In this document: positions 45,735-54,907 of the stretch, piece by piece
How positions within the stretch are numbered: position 1 is the first letter of the stretch
How the letters are laid out: each line of letters begins with the position of its first letter
From: an uncultured Eubacteriales bacterium
GTDB lineage: Bacteria; Bacillota; Clostridia; TANB77; CAG-508
Assembly (NCBI GenBank): GCA_902492015.1
Contig: CABUJR010000005.1
Coordinates: 62,001 to 126,000, forward strand
Reading direction: 5' to 3'
DNA length: 64,000 bases
The notes under the pieces: model-generated
The model's input: only the letters and a program-made list of their open reading frames with translations
Databases searched by the model: none
Told to the model about the DNA's origin: nothing
Program-made: the position numbers and the translations under genes

Positions 45735-45770
45735 CAAAACGTGAACATTTATAATAATGTTCACGTTTTG
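45735..45770. terminator. Bidirectional terminator between convergent genes
   Basis: A perfect 15-bp stem (CAAAACGTGAACATT / AATGTTCACGTTTTG) has a 6-base loop and T-rich flanks on both strands. It serves the acidic-protein gene and clpB. Confidence 0.9.
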
Positions 45771-45804
45771 TTTTAATAACATTTCTTATGAAATTTCTTA
45801 TTTA

Positions 45805-48504
45805 CTACTCATTTTCTTCACTTGTTTCATCTTCTGCAGTTTCAGGTTTATTTTTTTCCTCTCCCTCTACTGTTTTATTTGTTTCAAGTTTTTCTTTATC
45901 TATTTTTTCTCTAATATTTAATCCTCTTATTTCTTTGTCATAATAAACTTCAACTTTGTCACCTTCATTTATTTCATTTGCAATCATTTTTCTTGCAAGT
46001 AAAGTTTCCACTTGTGCTTGAACAATCCTTTTTAGAGGTCTTGCACCAAATTCCATATCATATCCTTCTTCAATAAGCCATCTAATAGAATTTCTTGTAA
46101 ATGAAAGATCTATTCCCTTTTCTTTAACTCTTTTCATAACACCTTTTAATATTAATTCAACAATTCCATATACTACTTCTTTATCTAATGCTTTAAAATA
46201 GATTATTTCATCTAGCCTATTTAAAAACTCTGGTCTAAAATGTTGTTTTAAAATTTTATCTATTTGATCTTTTACATCTTCTGTTATTTCATTATATTTT
46301 GCAATACTATCCAAAATTAATTGTGAACCTAAATTTGAAGTTAATATAATAACAGTATTTTTAAAATCTATAAGTCTTCCTTGAGAATCTGTTACTCTAC
46401 CATCATCTAATATTTGTAAAAAGATATTAAATACATCTGGATGTGCTTTTTCAACTTCATCAAATAAAACTACAGAATAAGGTTTTCTCCTAACAGCTTC
46501 TGTTAATTGCCCACCTTCTTCATATCCAACATATCCTGGAGGAGCACCAATTAATCTAGTAACACTAAATTTTTCCATATATTCAGACATATCTATTCTT
46601 ACCATATTTTTTTCATCATCAAAAAGTGTTGCTGCCAAAGTTTTCCCAAGTTCAGTTTTACCAACACCTGTTGGACCTAAAAACAAGAATGAACCTATTG
46701 GTCTATTAGGATTAGCAATTCCTGCTCTTGCTCTAATTATAGCTTCACTTACTTTTTTTACTGCCTCATCTTGTCCAATAACTCTTTGATGTAAAATTTC
46801 TTCTAGATGTAACAATTTTTCTTTTTCCGCTTCAGCAAGTTTTGAAACAGGAATACCTGTCCATTTAGAAACTACTGTTGCAATCTCATCTTCTGTAACT
46901 CTGTTTCTTAATAAAGTATTTTTTCCTTGTGTTTTTTCTACTTCTTTTTCTTCTTGTTCAAGTACTTTCTTTAAATTTGGAAGTGTTGAATATTTAAGTT
47001 CAGCAGCTTTATTTAAATCATAAGCTCTTTCAGCTTTTTCTATTTGAGCATTAACATCATCTATTTTTTCTTTTAATTTTTGAATTCTTGAAATATTTTT
47101 CTTTTCATTTTCCCATTTTAATTTCATTTCTTGGAACTTATCTCTTAATTTTGTAAGTTCTGACCTTATATTATTTAATTGTTTCTGTACTTTTGGATTA
47201 TCCTCATCTTCTCTTTCTAATGACTTTTCTTCTATTTCATATTGCATTATTTTTCTTGAAATTACATCCACTTCTGTTGGCATAGATTCAACTTCACTTC
47301 TAATCATTGCACAAGCTTCATCTATTAAATCTATTGCTTTATCTGGAAGATATCTATCTGTTATATATCTATTTGAAAGTGTTGCAGCAGCAACTATCGC
47401 TGAATCTTGAATTTTAACACCATGGAATATTTCAAATTTTTCTTGAATACCACGAAGTATTGTTATAGTATCCTCAACAGTTGGTTCTGCAACTAATACC
47501 TGTTGGAATCTTCTTGTTAGAGCAGGATCTTTTTCAATATACTCTCTATATTCATCAAGTGTTGTAGCTCCAACACAGTGAAGTTCACCTCTTGCTAAAC
47601 GAGGTTTTAAAAGATTACTTGCGTCCATTGCTCCATCTGATTTTCCTGCACCTACCAAATTATGTATTTCATCTATGAATAAAATTATATTTCCATCGCT
47701 TTTATCTATTTCTTTTAAAACACTTGTTAATCTTTCTTCAAATTCTCCTTTATATTTTGCACCTGCAACTAATAGACCTAAATCTAATTCAAAAATAGTT
47801 TTTCCTTTTAAACTTGTTGGAACATCTCCTCTAACTATTCTTTGAGCTAACCCTTCAACTATTGCTGTTTTACCAACACCAGGCTCTCCAATTAAAACAG
47901 GATTATTTTTTGTCTTACGAGATAAAATTCTTATAACATTTCTGATTTCATCATCTCTACCAATTACTGGATTTAGTTTATTTTGTTTTGCAAGATCAGT
48001 AACATTTTTTCCAAATCTTCCTAAAACATCATAAGAATTTTCTGGTGTATCACTATTTACTGATACATTTCCTCTTATATCTTTTAATGCCACTAAAAAT
48101 TTATTTTTATCTACTTTATAAGTCTTAAAAATTCTTTTTAAATTATCTGTTGCAGATTCGAAAATTCCAAGCATTAAATGCTCTACAGAGATAAATTCAT
48201 CTTTCATTGATTTTGCTCTTTTTTCTGCTTCATCTAATGCCTTTTCAACTTCACTTGAAAACCTCAAAGCTACTGTTCCAGTTACTTTTGGCATTCTATC
48301 AATTTCAGATTGAATTATAGTAGATAATGAATTTACATCAATATCCATTTTCTTAAAAAGCATTGTTATTAAGCCTTCTTTATCTTCTAAAAAAGCTGCC
48401 ATCATGTGAAAATCTGTAATTTCTGGGTTATTATTTCTTGTTGTTATATTACTTGCACTTGTTATTGCTTCTTTAGATTTTTCTGTAAAATTTGAAACAT
48501 TCAT
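45805..48504 (-). CDS. clpB: ATP-dependent disaggregase ClpB
   Basis: This 899-residue Hsp100 chaperone has an N-terminal repeat domain (residues 1-150), NBD1 with GEPGVGKT and FIDEIHNLVGAG, a middle coiled-coil domain (about 400-530, with LEREDEDNPKVQKQL), and NBD2 with GPTGVGKT and VVLFDEVEKAHPDV. The middle domain length favours ClpB over ClpC. ClpB works with DnaK to rescue aggregated proteins. The last 40 residues are a Glu-rich extension. There is no CIRCE or CtsR-like site in the 24 bp upstream. It follows a membrane protein gene closely, so a heat-shock promoter, if any, must lie elsewhere. Confidence 0.93.
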   Translation of the reverse strand: MNVSNFTEKSKEAITSASNITTRNNNPEITDFHMMAAFLEDKEGLITMLFKKMDIDVNSLSTIIQSEIDRMPKVTGTVALRFSSEVEKALDEAEKRAKSMKDEFISVEHLMLGIFESATDNLKRIFKTYKVDKNKFLVALKDIRGNVSVNSDTPENSYDVLGRFGKNVTDLAKQNKLNPVIGRDDEIRNVIRILSRKTKNNPVLIGEPGVGKTAIVEGLAQRIVRGDVPTSLKGKTIFELDLGLLVAGAKYKGEFEERLTSVLKEIDKSDGNIILFIDEIHNLVGAGKSDGAMDASNLLKPRLARGELHCVGATTLDEYREYIEKDPALTRRFQQVLVAEPTVEDTITILRGIQEKFEIFHGVKIQDSAIVAAATLSNRYITDRYLPDKAIDLIDEACAMIRSEVESMPTEVDVISRKIMQYEIEEKSLEREDEDNPKVQKQLNNIRSELTKLRDKFQEMKLKWENEKKNISRIQKLKEKIDDVNAQIEKAERAYDLNKAAELKYSTLPNLKKVLEQEEKEVEKTQGKNTLLRNRVTEDEIATVVSKWTGIPVSKLAEAEKEKLLHLEEILHQRVIGQDEAVKKVSEAIIRARAGIANPNRPIGSFLFLGPTGVGKTELGKTLAATLFDDEKNMVRIDMSEYMEKFSVTRLIGAPPGYVGYEEGGQLTEAVRRKPYSVVLFDEVEKAHPDVFNIFLQILDDGRVTDSQGRLIDFKNTVIILTSNLGSQLILDSIAKYNEITEDVKDQIDKILKQHFRPEFLNRLDEIIYFKALDKEVVYGIVELILKGVMKRVKEKGIDLSFTRNSIRWLIEEGYDMEFGARPLKRIVQAQVETLLARKMIANEINEGDKVEVYYDKEIRGLNIREKIDKEKLETNKTVEGEEKNKPETAEDETSEENE

Positions 48505-48528
48505 ATATTTCCCTCCTTTGTGTAATTA

Positions 48529-49902
48529 CTATTTTTGAGTCATTAAAATACATAAAAGAACATTAATATATTGCAAACTACCAGCAAATTTTATAATTGC
48601 ACCTGTTCTTTTTTGTATTTTTTTATCATTTTTCTCTGTTCCCTTAATTAACTCTTGCCAAATTAATAACATAACTATTATCATTGAAAATTCAAAAAAT
48701 ATTGTTGTCCTTTCTGCAGAACTGAATACTGTTGGCGAAAAACCAATCATAATTTTAGAAGCTAGTCCTACAAGAAAAACTAATATTGCAATATTATTTT
48801 TAAGATTCTTAAAAATTAGCAATAAAGATAAAGCTATACATGCAAAATTTATAAGAGCCAAAACCAAAGGAACAATATTTAATAAATCATTACAATTAGC
48901 TGCAGTTAGCATTACTCTATCTTCTATAATATAATTTCTTAAGTCTCCTATAAAAGGAAAGATTGTATTTGTTACACTTGATGTAATACCAAGTAAAGAA
49001 ATAGTAAAAATTGGAATTATAGATATAACTCTATATAATTTACTTTTATATTTAGTACATATATATATTGGTATAATTATGCTAAGCATTGTATAAACTA
49101 AATTTCTTTTTTCTATTATAATTCCAAACGCAGACGTAAATCCCAATGAAATTTTATCTAAAATCGTCAACATCTCATAATCTTTAAATAGTTCTAAAAT
49201 CTCTTGTTCTTTTCTTACATAATTTCCTGGGCAAGTTAAAATAAATACTAAACAAGCTATAATAATAATATTTTGTATTATCATATATGGATGGATTTTT
49301 TTGTTTTTCATAATCATTAATATAGAAAATAGTATATATACGCCAAATAATATTGCTACTGTTTGTTCTTGATTTCCTGCATATAACAATGAAAGCGTAT
49401 ATAATGGATATTCCCAAACTTTAATTTTTTCTCCATCCCAAATTTTTCTAATTGGAATAAGAGCAAATAAACATGTAGCCAGTGGCCACATGTAAACAGT
49501 TGTAGTTGTTGCCCATCCTGAACCATTCATTGCATTTAATGGATATAATAGCATCATAAAAACTAACATTGTATTATTTTGTGCTCTATCATCTTTTTTT
49601 ATGAATAAACGAGAAATAGAATAACATGCTAAAGTAAACATTAAAGCTTCAACTAAAATCCATAAATATTTTGAAACTTTAAGTGTAAAACATTCTGCTG
49701 TTTCTAGTAATAACCTTGATGTCCAATTTTCATATCTTTCTGCTTCAAAAGAAAATATACTTCTCTCAGAAATCTGTTCTAAAAACCAAGCATCATCATG
49801 CCTATTTGGTGTTATAAAAATTGTTAACAATAATTCTAAAATAAATACAATTATTATTGCTCCTCTTCCATTTTCTAATAATTTTTTTATTTTTTCCTTC
49901 AT
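48529..49902 (-). CDS. Multi-spanning membrane protein, DUF6056-like
   Basis: This 457-residue protein has about ten to twelve predicted membrane helices. The NRHDDAWFLEQISERSIF loop after the first helix and WTSRLLLETAECF match the DUF6056 / GtrC-like group, which have a glycosyltransferase C-type fold with an acidic pair in the first outer loop. Such enzymes use polyprenyl-phosphate sugars on the outer face of the membrane. The GT2 gene upstream (GtrB-like) would make the lipid-linked sugar, so the three genes look like a surface glycosylation unit. It is the third gene of the operon. The family name is given from memory and should be read as tentative. Confidence 0.7.
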   Translation of the reverse strand: MKEKIKKLLENGRGAIIIVFILELLLTIFITPNRHDDAWFLEQISERSIFSFEAERYENWTSRLLLETAECFTLKVSKYLWILVEALMFTLACYSISRLFIKKDDRAQNNTMLVFMMLLYPLNAMNGSGWATTTTVYMWPLATCLFALIPIRKIWDGEKIKVWEYPLYTLSLLYAGNQEQTVAILFGVYILFSILMIMKNKKIHPYMIIQNIIIIACLVFILTCPGNYVRKEQEILELFKDYEMLTILDKISLGFTSAFGIIIEKRNLVYTMLSIIIPIYICTKYKSKLYRVISIIPIFTISLLGITSSVTNTIFPFIGDLRNYIIEDRVMLTAANCNDLLNIVPLVLALINFACIALSLLLIFKNLKNNIAILVFLVGLASKIMIGFSPTVFSSAERTTIFFEFSMIIVMLLIWQELIKGTEKNDKKIQKRTGAIIKFAGSLQYINVLLCILMTQK

Positions 49903-49918
49903 TATTAAATCCCCTATT

Positions 49919-50395
49919 CTATATATCTACACTTATTAATGTATTTGCTAAAATTTCTTCTGATTCTTCTTTTAATAATACATAAATATCATATTTTCCT
50001 TTTGGAATTCCAATTAACAAACATTGTGCATGAATTCCTGCTAATTCCATACCTGTTCCTTTTAAATTTATATTTTCTTCCATTTTTGTTTTCATTAAAT
50101 ACATTTTTCCTGTATCTTGATTTCTAAGTACATAACTACTGTTTACTTTTTCTATAGGTTCTCCTTCTTTATATGCCCAACCAGCTATTTCAATTTTCTT
50201 TCCTGATGGTTCTAAAACATCTATATGCATATTAATATCTTCATTACTTACAGTTGTATTTGAACCTAGTGTATATGTTTTAAATAGAAGAATTGAACTC
50301 ATTGATAACCCTAAATAAAGTATTATTACTGCTATAGAAATCTTTAAAATTCTATTAAATATTTTTTCATTAACTTCTATGTCTAAAAAATCCAT
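49919..50395 (-). CDS. Single-pass membrane protein between two glycosylation genes
   Basis: This protein of about 158 residues has one N-terminal helix (ISIAVIILYLGLSMSSILLF) and an extracytoplasmic beta-rich domain of 110 residues. The domain contains IEIAGWAYKEGEPIEKVNSS, a pattern found in proteins that accompany GtrC-like glycosyltransferases. A TTG in frame upstream overlaps the GGAGG ribosome site, so the ATG at 50395 is chosen. It lies between the GtrB-like gene and the membrane glycosyltransferase-like gene. Its role is unknown, perhaps accessory to glycan transfer. Confidence 0.65.
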   Translation of the reverse strand: MDFLDIEVNEKIFNRILKISIAVIILYLGLSMSSILLFKTYTLGSNTTVSNEDINMHIDVLEPSGKKIEIAGWAYKEGEPIEKVNSSYVLRNQDTGKMYLMKTKMEENINLKGTGMELAGIHAQCLLIGIPKGKYDIYVLLKEESEEILANTLISVDI

Positions 50396-50430
50396 CTTCT
50401 CCTCCAATTTTCACTTGATGAATTATTAAT

Positions 50431-51366
50431 TTAATCTATATTAATCTTCTTATCTATTATATATATTGGTCTATCTTGTGATTCCTCATATATTCTAGCT
50501 ATATATTCTGCTATAATCCATAAAGATAATAGTTGTATTCCTGTAAAGAATGTAATAGTTGTCATAATTGATGTCCAACCTGGGGTCAAATTATTTAAGC
50601 TAAATATGTAAGATATAAGTGAATATATTAAAATTACTATTGAAAGTAATATAGAAAAACATCCTATCATTCCAACAAATTTTAATGGTTTACTTGAAAA
50701 ACTAAAAATTCCATCTTTAGCTAGTTTAAGCATTTTATTTAATGGATACTTAGTTTTTCCAGCATATCTTTCTTTTCTTTCATATTCTATTGGGATCTGT
50801 TTAAATCCTACCCAGCTAAATAAACCTCTTAAAAATTTATTATGTTCTGGTAAAGAATTAATAACATCAACTACTTTTCTATCTGCAAGTCTAAAATCTC
50901 CTGTATTTTTAGGAATTTCTACATTTGAAAGTCCATTTAATACTTTATAAAACATTTTAGCAGTAAACAATTTAAATGGGGTTTCACCTTTTCTGCTTGT
51001 TCTTTTTGCATAAATTACATCATTTCCTTGTTCCCATAATTCAACCATTTTTTCGATTAATTCTGGTGGATCTTGCAAATCAGCATCTATTATAACAACA
51101 GCATCACCAGTTGTGAATTTTAATCCAGCTTGTACTGCTGCTTGATGTCCAAAATTTCTTGAAAAAGAAATAACTTTTACTCGATTATCTTTATTAGCTA
51201 TTTCTTCTATAATCTCTAATGTTTTATCTTTACTTCCATCATCTACAAATATAATTTCTAATTCATATTTTTTTATTTCTTTAAAAACATTATTTATTCT
51301 TTTGTAGCATTCTTCTGCAACTTCTTCTTCGTAATACATAGGTACTACAACTGATATTTTTTTCAT
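50431..51366 (-). CDS. GtrB/DPM-like polyprenyl-phosphate glycosyltransferase (GT2)
   Basis: This 311-residue enzyme has a GT2 domain (VVVPMYYEEEVAEEC; EIIFVDDGSKDKT; FSRNFGHQAAVQAGL; IIDADLQDPPE, with the metal-binding DxD) and two C-terminal membrane helices. This layout is that of GtrB/Dpm1 enzymes, which move a sugar from a nucleotide donor to undecaprenyl phosphate on the cytoplasmic face. An AGAAGGG site precedes the ATG. It begins the three-gene glycosylation unit, and clpB may be read through from it. Glucose or galactose is usual for the family; the sugar cannot be told here. Confidence 0.9.
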   Translation of the reverse strand: MKKISVVVPMYYEEEVAEECYKRINNVFKEIKKYELEIIFVDDGSKDKTLEIIEEIANKDNRVKVISFSRNFGHQAAVQAGLKFTTGDAVVIIDADLQDPPELIEKMVELWEQGNDVIYAKRTSRKGETPFKLFTAKMFYKVLNGLSNVEIPKNTGDFRLADRKVVDVINSLPEHNKFLRGLFSWVGFKQIPIEYERKERYAGKTKYPLNKMLKLAKDGIFSFSSKPLKFVGMIGCFSILLSIVILIYSLISYIFSLNNLTPGWTSIMTTITFFTGIQLLSLWIIAEYIARIYEESQDRPIYIIDKKINID

Positions 51367-51477
51367 TTATATATCCCTTCTAATATTATATTTGTTTTTA
51401 AAATCAAAAGTATTATATCATATTCTATCTATATTTTTCTACAATTATATAAATAATTTTTTATATAGATTTATATA

Positions 51478-51627
51478 AAAAAAGTGGACATTATAGAAAT
51501 TACAAAAAAGATTTTATACAATATCCGCGTTTTTATTCTAGTACCCAATTTTATGAAATAAAATTTGTGTACAATATTTTGTAAAACGTTTATTAACAGG
51601 AAGTTCAAATGACTTTCCTATTATAAA
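51478..51627. repeat. Intergenic hairpin-element family, copy E (diverged)
   Basis: The order of hairpins is the same as in copy D, but with changed bases that keep pairing: CCCAATTTTAT/ATAAAATTTGTGT, and TTTATTAACAGGAAG paired with CTTTCCTATTATAAA. The right end abuts the terminator of the gene at 51647. Confidence 0.55.
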
Positions 51628-51629
51628 AA

Positions 51630-51658
51630 ACAGTCAAGTAGAATATCTACTTGACTGT
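51630..51658 (-). terminator. Terminator overlapping the stop codon of the 156-residue gene
   Basis: ACAGTCAAGTAGA pairs with TCTACTTGACTGT (13 bp, 3-base loop), with six T after it on the minus strand. The stem includes the last codons and the TAG stop of the gene at 51647-52117. Confidence 0.85.
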
Positions 51659-52117
51659 TGAATTTTCAAATAATTTAATCTTATAACAATTATAATATAT
51701 AATATACTTTCTTATTTTTTCATCTGGAAACTCTAATTTTTTACCAGTTGGAGTTGTAAAAATTCTTATATTTTCTCTATCCATAATATGCTCATGACCA
51801 TAATCTACATAAACTGGTATAATCAGCATAATTACAAAATAAATTATAATTCCAATAATTAATCCTATTTTTGTTTTATTTATTTTTTTACTAAAAATTA
51901 ACATCACTATATTTACTAAAATAAATACACCAATTCCCCATAAATTTAATCCGTGTAAATTTGGCATAAAAATCAAAAATATTGCTAGTAATATATTAAT
52001 TTCTATTATTAACATTAAAAAATTTCTTTCTGTATTTGTTTTGTTTTTTTCATTTTTATATATTAGAACTCCAAATATAACAACTACTGGTAGCAATGCA
52101 AGTAACATTAATATCAT
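51647..52117 (-). CDS. Small multi-spanning membrane protein of unknown function
   Basis: This 156-residue protein has four predicted membrane helices (LMLLALLPVVVIFGVLIY; FLMLIIEINILLAIFLIF; LWGIGVFILVNIVMLIF; GLIIGIIIYFVIMLIIPVY) and a short hydrophilic C-terminus with GHEHIMDRENIRIFTTPTG. AAAAAGGGGA lies eight bases before the ATG at 52117, so the ATG twelve codons earlier is rejected. No family was recognised. It is a single gene between pdaA and the glycosyltransferase unit, with a terminator that overlaps its stop. Confidence 0.75.
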   Translation of the reverse strand: MILMLLALLPVVVIFGVLIYKNEKNKTNTERNFLMLIIEINILLAIFLIFMPNLHGLNLWGIGVFILVNIVMLIFSKKINKTKIGLIIGIIIYFVIMLIIPVYVDYGHEHIMDRENIRIFTTPTGKKLEFPDEKIRKYIIYYNCYKIKLFENSTVK

Positions 52118-52267
52118 ATTTTTTCCCCTTTTTCTATAACCTTCTTTTGGCAATATTGAATTATAATTTTTAAATAAAAATTCTTACAATAAAACATTAT
52201 TAGTATATCATAACTTTTATAAAATGGCTATATTTTTACATCTTATTCATATTTCAAAAATCTACTT

Positions 52268-53056
52268 TTAACTCCCCCTTTCAAATTCATCTATATTTTT
52301 AAACTCATACCCCATATTTTTTACTTCTTTTATAACACCATTTAAAATTTTGCTATTATCTTCTGATGTAGAATGCAATAAAAGGACACAACCATTATGC
52401 ATATTGTCTAAAATTTTCTTTTTTCCATATTCTGTTCTTCCTTGTTTGTTTTTGTCCCAATCATCATAAGCTGATGACCACATAACTGTTGTATATCCTA
52501 GCTCCTTTACTTTACTTATAACTCTTTGACTGAACTCTCCTTTTGGTGGTCTAAAATATTTCATTTCATATCCAAATTTTTCATATACCGCATTATGTAA
52601 TGTCATAACTTCCTTTTTTATTTCTTCATCACTTAAAGTTGGTAAACATTTATGATTAACTGTATGATTTCCAACAATATGACCATCTTCAATCATTCTT
52701 TTCACAATATCACTTGCTGTATTCAAATAATGTGCTGTTATAAAAAAAGTTGCTTTAACATTATTTTCTTCTAAAACATCTAAAATTGCTTCTGTGTAAC
52801 CAGCTTCATACCCACAGTCAAAAGTTAAATATACTTTATTACTATCTTTACTTCCCATAGATATTCCTTCAAACTCTCTAATAACTTTTTCACTTGCCGT
52901 ATCTAAAGTTGATTGCTTATGATCAGGTTCTCTTCTAAATCCCCAAGCAAGTAATTCATTACTTAGCTCAGTTGCTTGAGAATATATTGTAAATTGCATA
53001 ATACATATTGATAATAAAACAATTACAAAACTATATCTAATAATTTTATCTTTCAT
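52268..53056 (-). CDS. pdaA: PdaA-type delta-lactam-biosynthetic de-N-acetylase
   Basis: This 262-residue secreted enzyme has an N-terminal signal or anchor (residues 8-26), then the PdaA hallmark LLAWGFRREPDHKQSTLD and a NodB-type deacetylase domain. Motifs are VYLTFDCGYE (catalytic Asp), GNHTVNHKCLP (zinc His pair), FRPPKGEFSQ and GCVLLLHSTSED. PdaA removes the N-acetyl group of muramic acid so the delta-lactam of spore cortex can form, which is needed for germination. The gene is preceded by two tandem terminator-like hairpins. It is consistent with the other sporulation genes of the window. Confidence 0.92.
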   Translation of the reverse strand: MKDKIIRYSFVIVLLSICIMQFTIYSQATELSNELLAWGFRREPDHKQSTLDTASEKVIREFEGISMGSKDSNKVYLTFDCGYEAGYTEAILDVLEENNVKATFFITAHYLNTASDIVKRMIEDGHIVGNHTVNHKCLPTLSDEEIKKEVMTLHNAVYEKFGYEMKYFRPPKGEFSQRVISKVKELGYTTVMWSSAYDDWDKNKQGRTEYGKKKILDNMHNGCVLLLHSTSEDNSKILNGVIKEVKNMGYEFKNIDEFERGS

Positions 53057-53133
53057 AAATTCCTCCTTGTTAATAGTCTTTATAAAAGATTATTCTTTAA
53101 AACTTTATTTATGAAAAATTTATAAAAATAAAA

Positions 53134-53167
53134 CCCTCGGACATGATTTTCATCATTTATCCAAGGG
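53134..53167 (-). terminator. GAAA-loop hairpin upstream of pdaA
   Basis: On the minus strand CCCTTGGA pairs with TCCGAGGG, with an inner ATGAT/ATCAT and a GAAA loop, followed by TTTTATTTTTAT. It lies within the leader of pdaA and is either a second terminator for corA or an attenuator. Confidence 0.6.
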
Positions 53168-53198
53168 CGAAAGGATTTAGTTATTACAAATATAAAAA

Positions 53199-53242
53199 AA
53201 CTTTATCTAACAAAAATTCGCAAATTTTTACTAGATAAAGCT
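53199..53242 (-). terminator. Terminator of corA
   Basis: CTTTATCTA/TAGATAAAG with an inner AAAAATT/AATTTTT is followed by seven T on the minus strand. It lies just after the corA stop. Confidence 0.85.
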
Positions 53243-53249
53243 TTAAATT

Positions 53250-54200
53250 TTATTTTAACATATCTCTTTTATTAAGCCAAAGTGTTACTATAGCCGTTGT
53301 AATTATCGCAATTAAAATCATTATAATAAATCCATATTGATTATTTTGAAAAGGTAAATTCACATTCATTCCCCAAAAGCTTGAAATCATGGTTGGTACA
53401 GCTAAAATGATTGTAATTGATGTTAGTGTTTTCATTACACCATTTAAGTTATTAGAGATAATTGAAGCATAAGCATCCATTGTACCATTCAAAATGTTAT
53501 TATAAATTTGAGCCATTTCTATTGCCTGTCTATTTTCAGTAATTGCATCTTCTAGAATATCTTCATCTTCATCATATAATTTTATTATTTTACCTTTTAA
53601 AGTTTTCTCCATTACTATTTCATTAGATTTAAGTGATGTTGCAAAATACACTAAACTTTTTTCTAAGTTAAGCATTTTCAAAAGTTCTCTATTTTTCATT
53701 GAGTTTTTTAAAATATGTTCTGCAATCTCTGTCTCTTTATTAATTTGTTTTAGGTAAGTTAAATAATATGAAGAATTACAGAATAAAATTTGAAATAGGA
53801 ACCTAGACTTTTTATAAGTTTGAAAATTCTTTATTTTTCCTTTTTCAAAATCTTCAATAATTCTATTTTTTCTAAGTGAAACCGTAATAAAAAAATCATC
53901 TCTTACAAAGATCATTCCTAAAGGCATTGTTGTAAATACTTCTGAATTATCTGTTCTTTCAATAATCGGCACATCTACAACAAATAGTATTGTATTATCA
54001 TCTTCTTCTATATCAATTCTGGCTTTTTCCTCAAAGTCTAATGCATATTTTATAAATTGATCATGTATATTTATACTTTGACATACATCTCTTATTTCTT
54101 CTGGAGTTGGATTTACCATATTTATCCAACATCCTTTTTTATATTCGTGTACTTCTTTGAATTCATTTATTAGTGGATCTGTGTTATATATATTTATCAT
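53250..54200 (-). CDS. corA: CorA-family magnesium transporter
   Basis: This 316-residue protein has a large N-terminal cytoplasmic domain (residues 1-250) and two C-terminal membrane helices. The CorA signature GMNV follows the first helix (ISSFWGMNVNLPFQ), and the second helix ends with a basic Lys-Arg-Asp tail. CorA pentamers pass Mg2+ (in some members Co2+ or Ni2+) by a gated channel. A ribosome site AGGAG lies upstream. It overlaps no neighbour and ends at a terminator. The metal is assumed from the family. Confidence 0.9.
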   Translation of the reverse strand: MINIYNTDPLINEFKEVHEYKKGCWINMVNPTPEEIRDVCQSINIHDQFIKYALDFEEKARIDIEEDDNTILFVVDVPIIERTDNSEVFTTMPLGMIFVRDDFFITVSLRKNRIIEDFEKGKIKNFQTYKKSRFLFQILFCNSSYYLTYLKQINKETEIAEHILKNSMKNRELLKMLNLEKSLVYFATSLKSNEIVMEKTLKGKIIKLYDEDEDILEDAITENRQAIEMAQIYNNILNGTMDAYASIISNNLNGVMKTLTSITIILAVPTMISSFWGMNVNLPFQNNQYGFIIMILIAIITTAIVTLWLNKRDMLK

Positions 54201-54218
54201 ATTTTTTCTCCTATATGT

Positions 54219-54893
54219 TTAATTTTCTAATATTTTCCAGCTGCCAACTTTTTCTGGGTAATCTTCAAATTCCATTAGTTCTTTTTTAGTAGGATGATAA
54301 AAACTTAAATAATATGCCCAAAGTGCAAGTCCTTTTCCTCTACCTCTTGTGCCATATTTCTGGTCTCCAGATAAACTATGTCCCCTAGAAGAAAATTGAA
54401 CTCTGATTTGGTGGTGTCTACCTGTATGTAAATTTACTCTAACTACTGATAAATTAATTTCTTCATTATATTTAATAACTTCATAATCTAAAATTGCTTC
54501 TTTAGCATTTTTAGTTTTACTTGCTACCACTTTACTTGTATTAGTTTTTTCATTTTTTAGCAAAAAATCTTTCCATGTATCTTTTTCTTTTTCTAATTTT
54601 CCATCTACAATACATAAATATTTTTTGTTCATTTGTTTCTCTCTTACCTGCTCACTTAGTCTTGAAGCAGCTTTTGAAGTTTTAGCAAAAACCATCACAC
54701 CACCTGTTGGTCTATCTAATCTATGTACTAATCCCAAATACACTTCTCCTGGTTTATTATATTTTTCTTTTATATATTTTTTTATTATTGTAAGCATATC
54801 TTCATCACCAGTTTTATCTGCTTGTGACGGAATATTTACTGGCTTTTCAACTACAATAATATGATTGTCTTCATATAATATTTTTAAATTTTC
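54219..54893 (-). CDS. RluA-family pseudouridine synthase
   Basis: This 224-residue enzyme contains the RluA catalytic motif VHRLDRPTGGVMVFAK, in which the Asp attacks the base. LYEDNHIIVVEKPVNIPSQ is near the N-terminus, and VNLHTGRHHQIRVQFSSRGH and GDQKYG are further on. There is no S4 domain. It modifies uridines in rRNA or tRNA; the site cannot be told. AGAAGGA lies six bases before the ATG at 54893, so a longer frame overlapping the previous gene is rejected. It lies about 15 bp after a methyltransferase gene, and the pair may act on the same RNA. Confidence 0.92.
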   Translation of the reverse strand, partial: ENLKILYEDNHIIVVEKPVNIPSQADKTGDEDMLTIIKKYIKEKYNKPGEVYLGLVHRLDRPTGGVMVFAKTSKAASRLSEQVREKQMNKKYLCIVDGKLEKEKDTWKDFLLKNEKTNTSKVVASKTKNAKEAILDYEVIKYNEEINLSVVRVNLHTGRHHQIRVQFSSRGHSLSGDQKYGTRGRGKGLALWAYYLSFYHPTKKELMEFEDYPEKVGSWKILEN

Positions 54894-54907
54894 CATTTTA
54901 AATCCTT

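Noticed and set aside
45735..45770. Another copy of the intergenic hairpin element, because it contains GTGAACAT
   Set aside because: It is a simple perfect stem with a short loop between convergent genes and lacks the other two hairpins of the family.
48505..48528. A CIRCE or CtsR operator before clpB
   Set aside because: The 24-bp gap holds only the ribosome site and shows no matching repeat.
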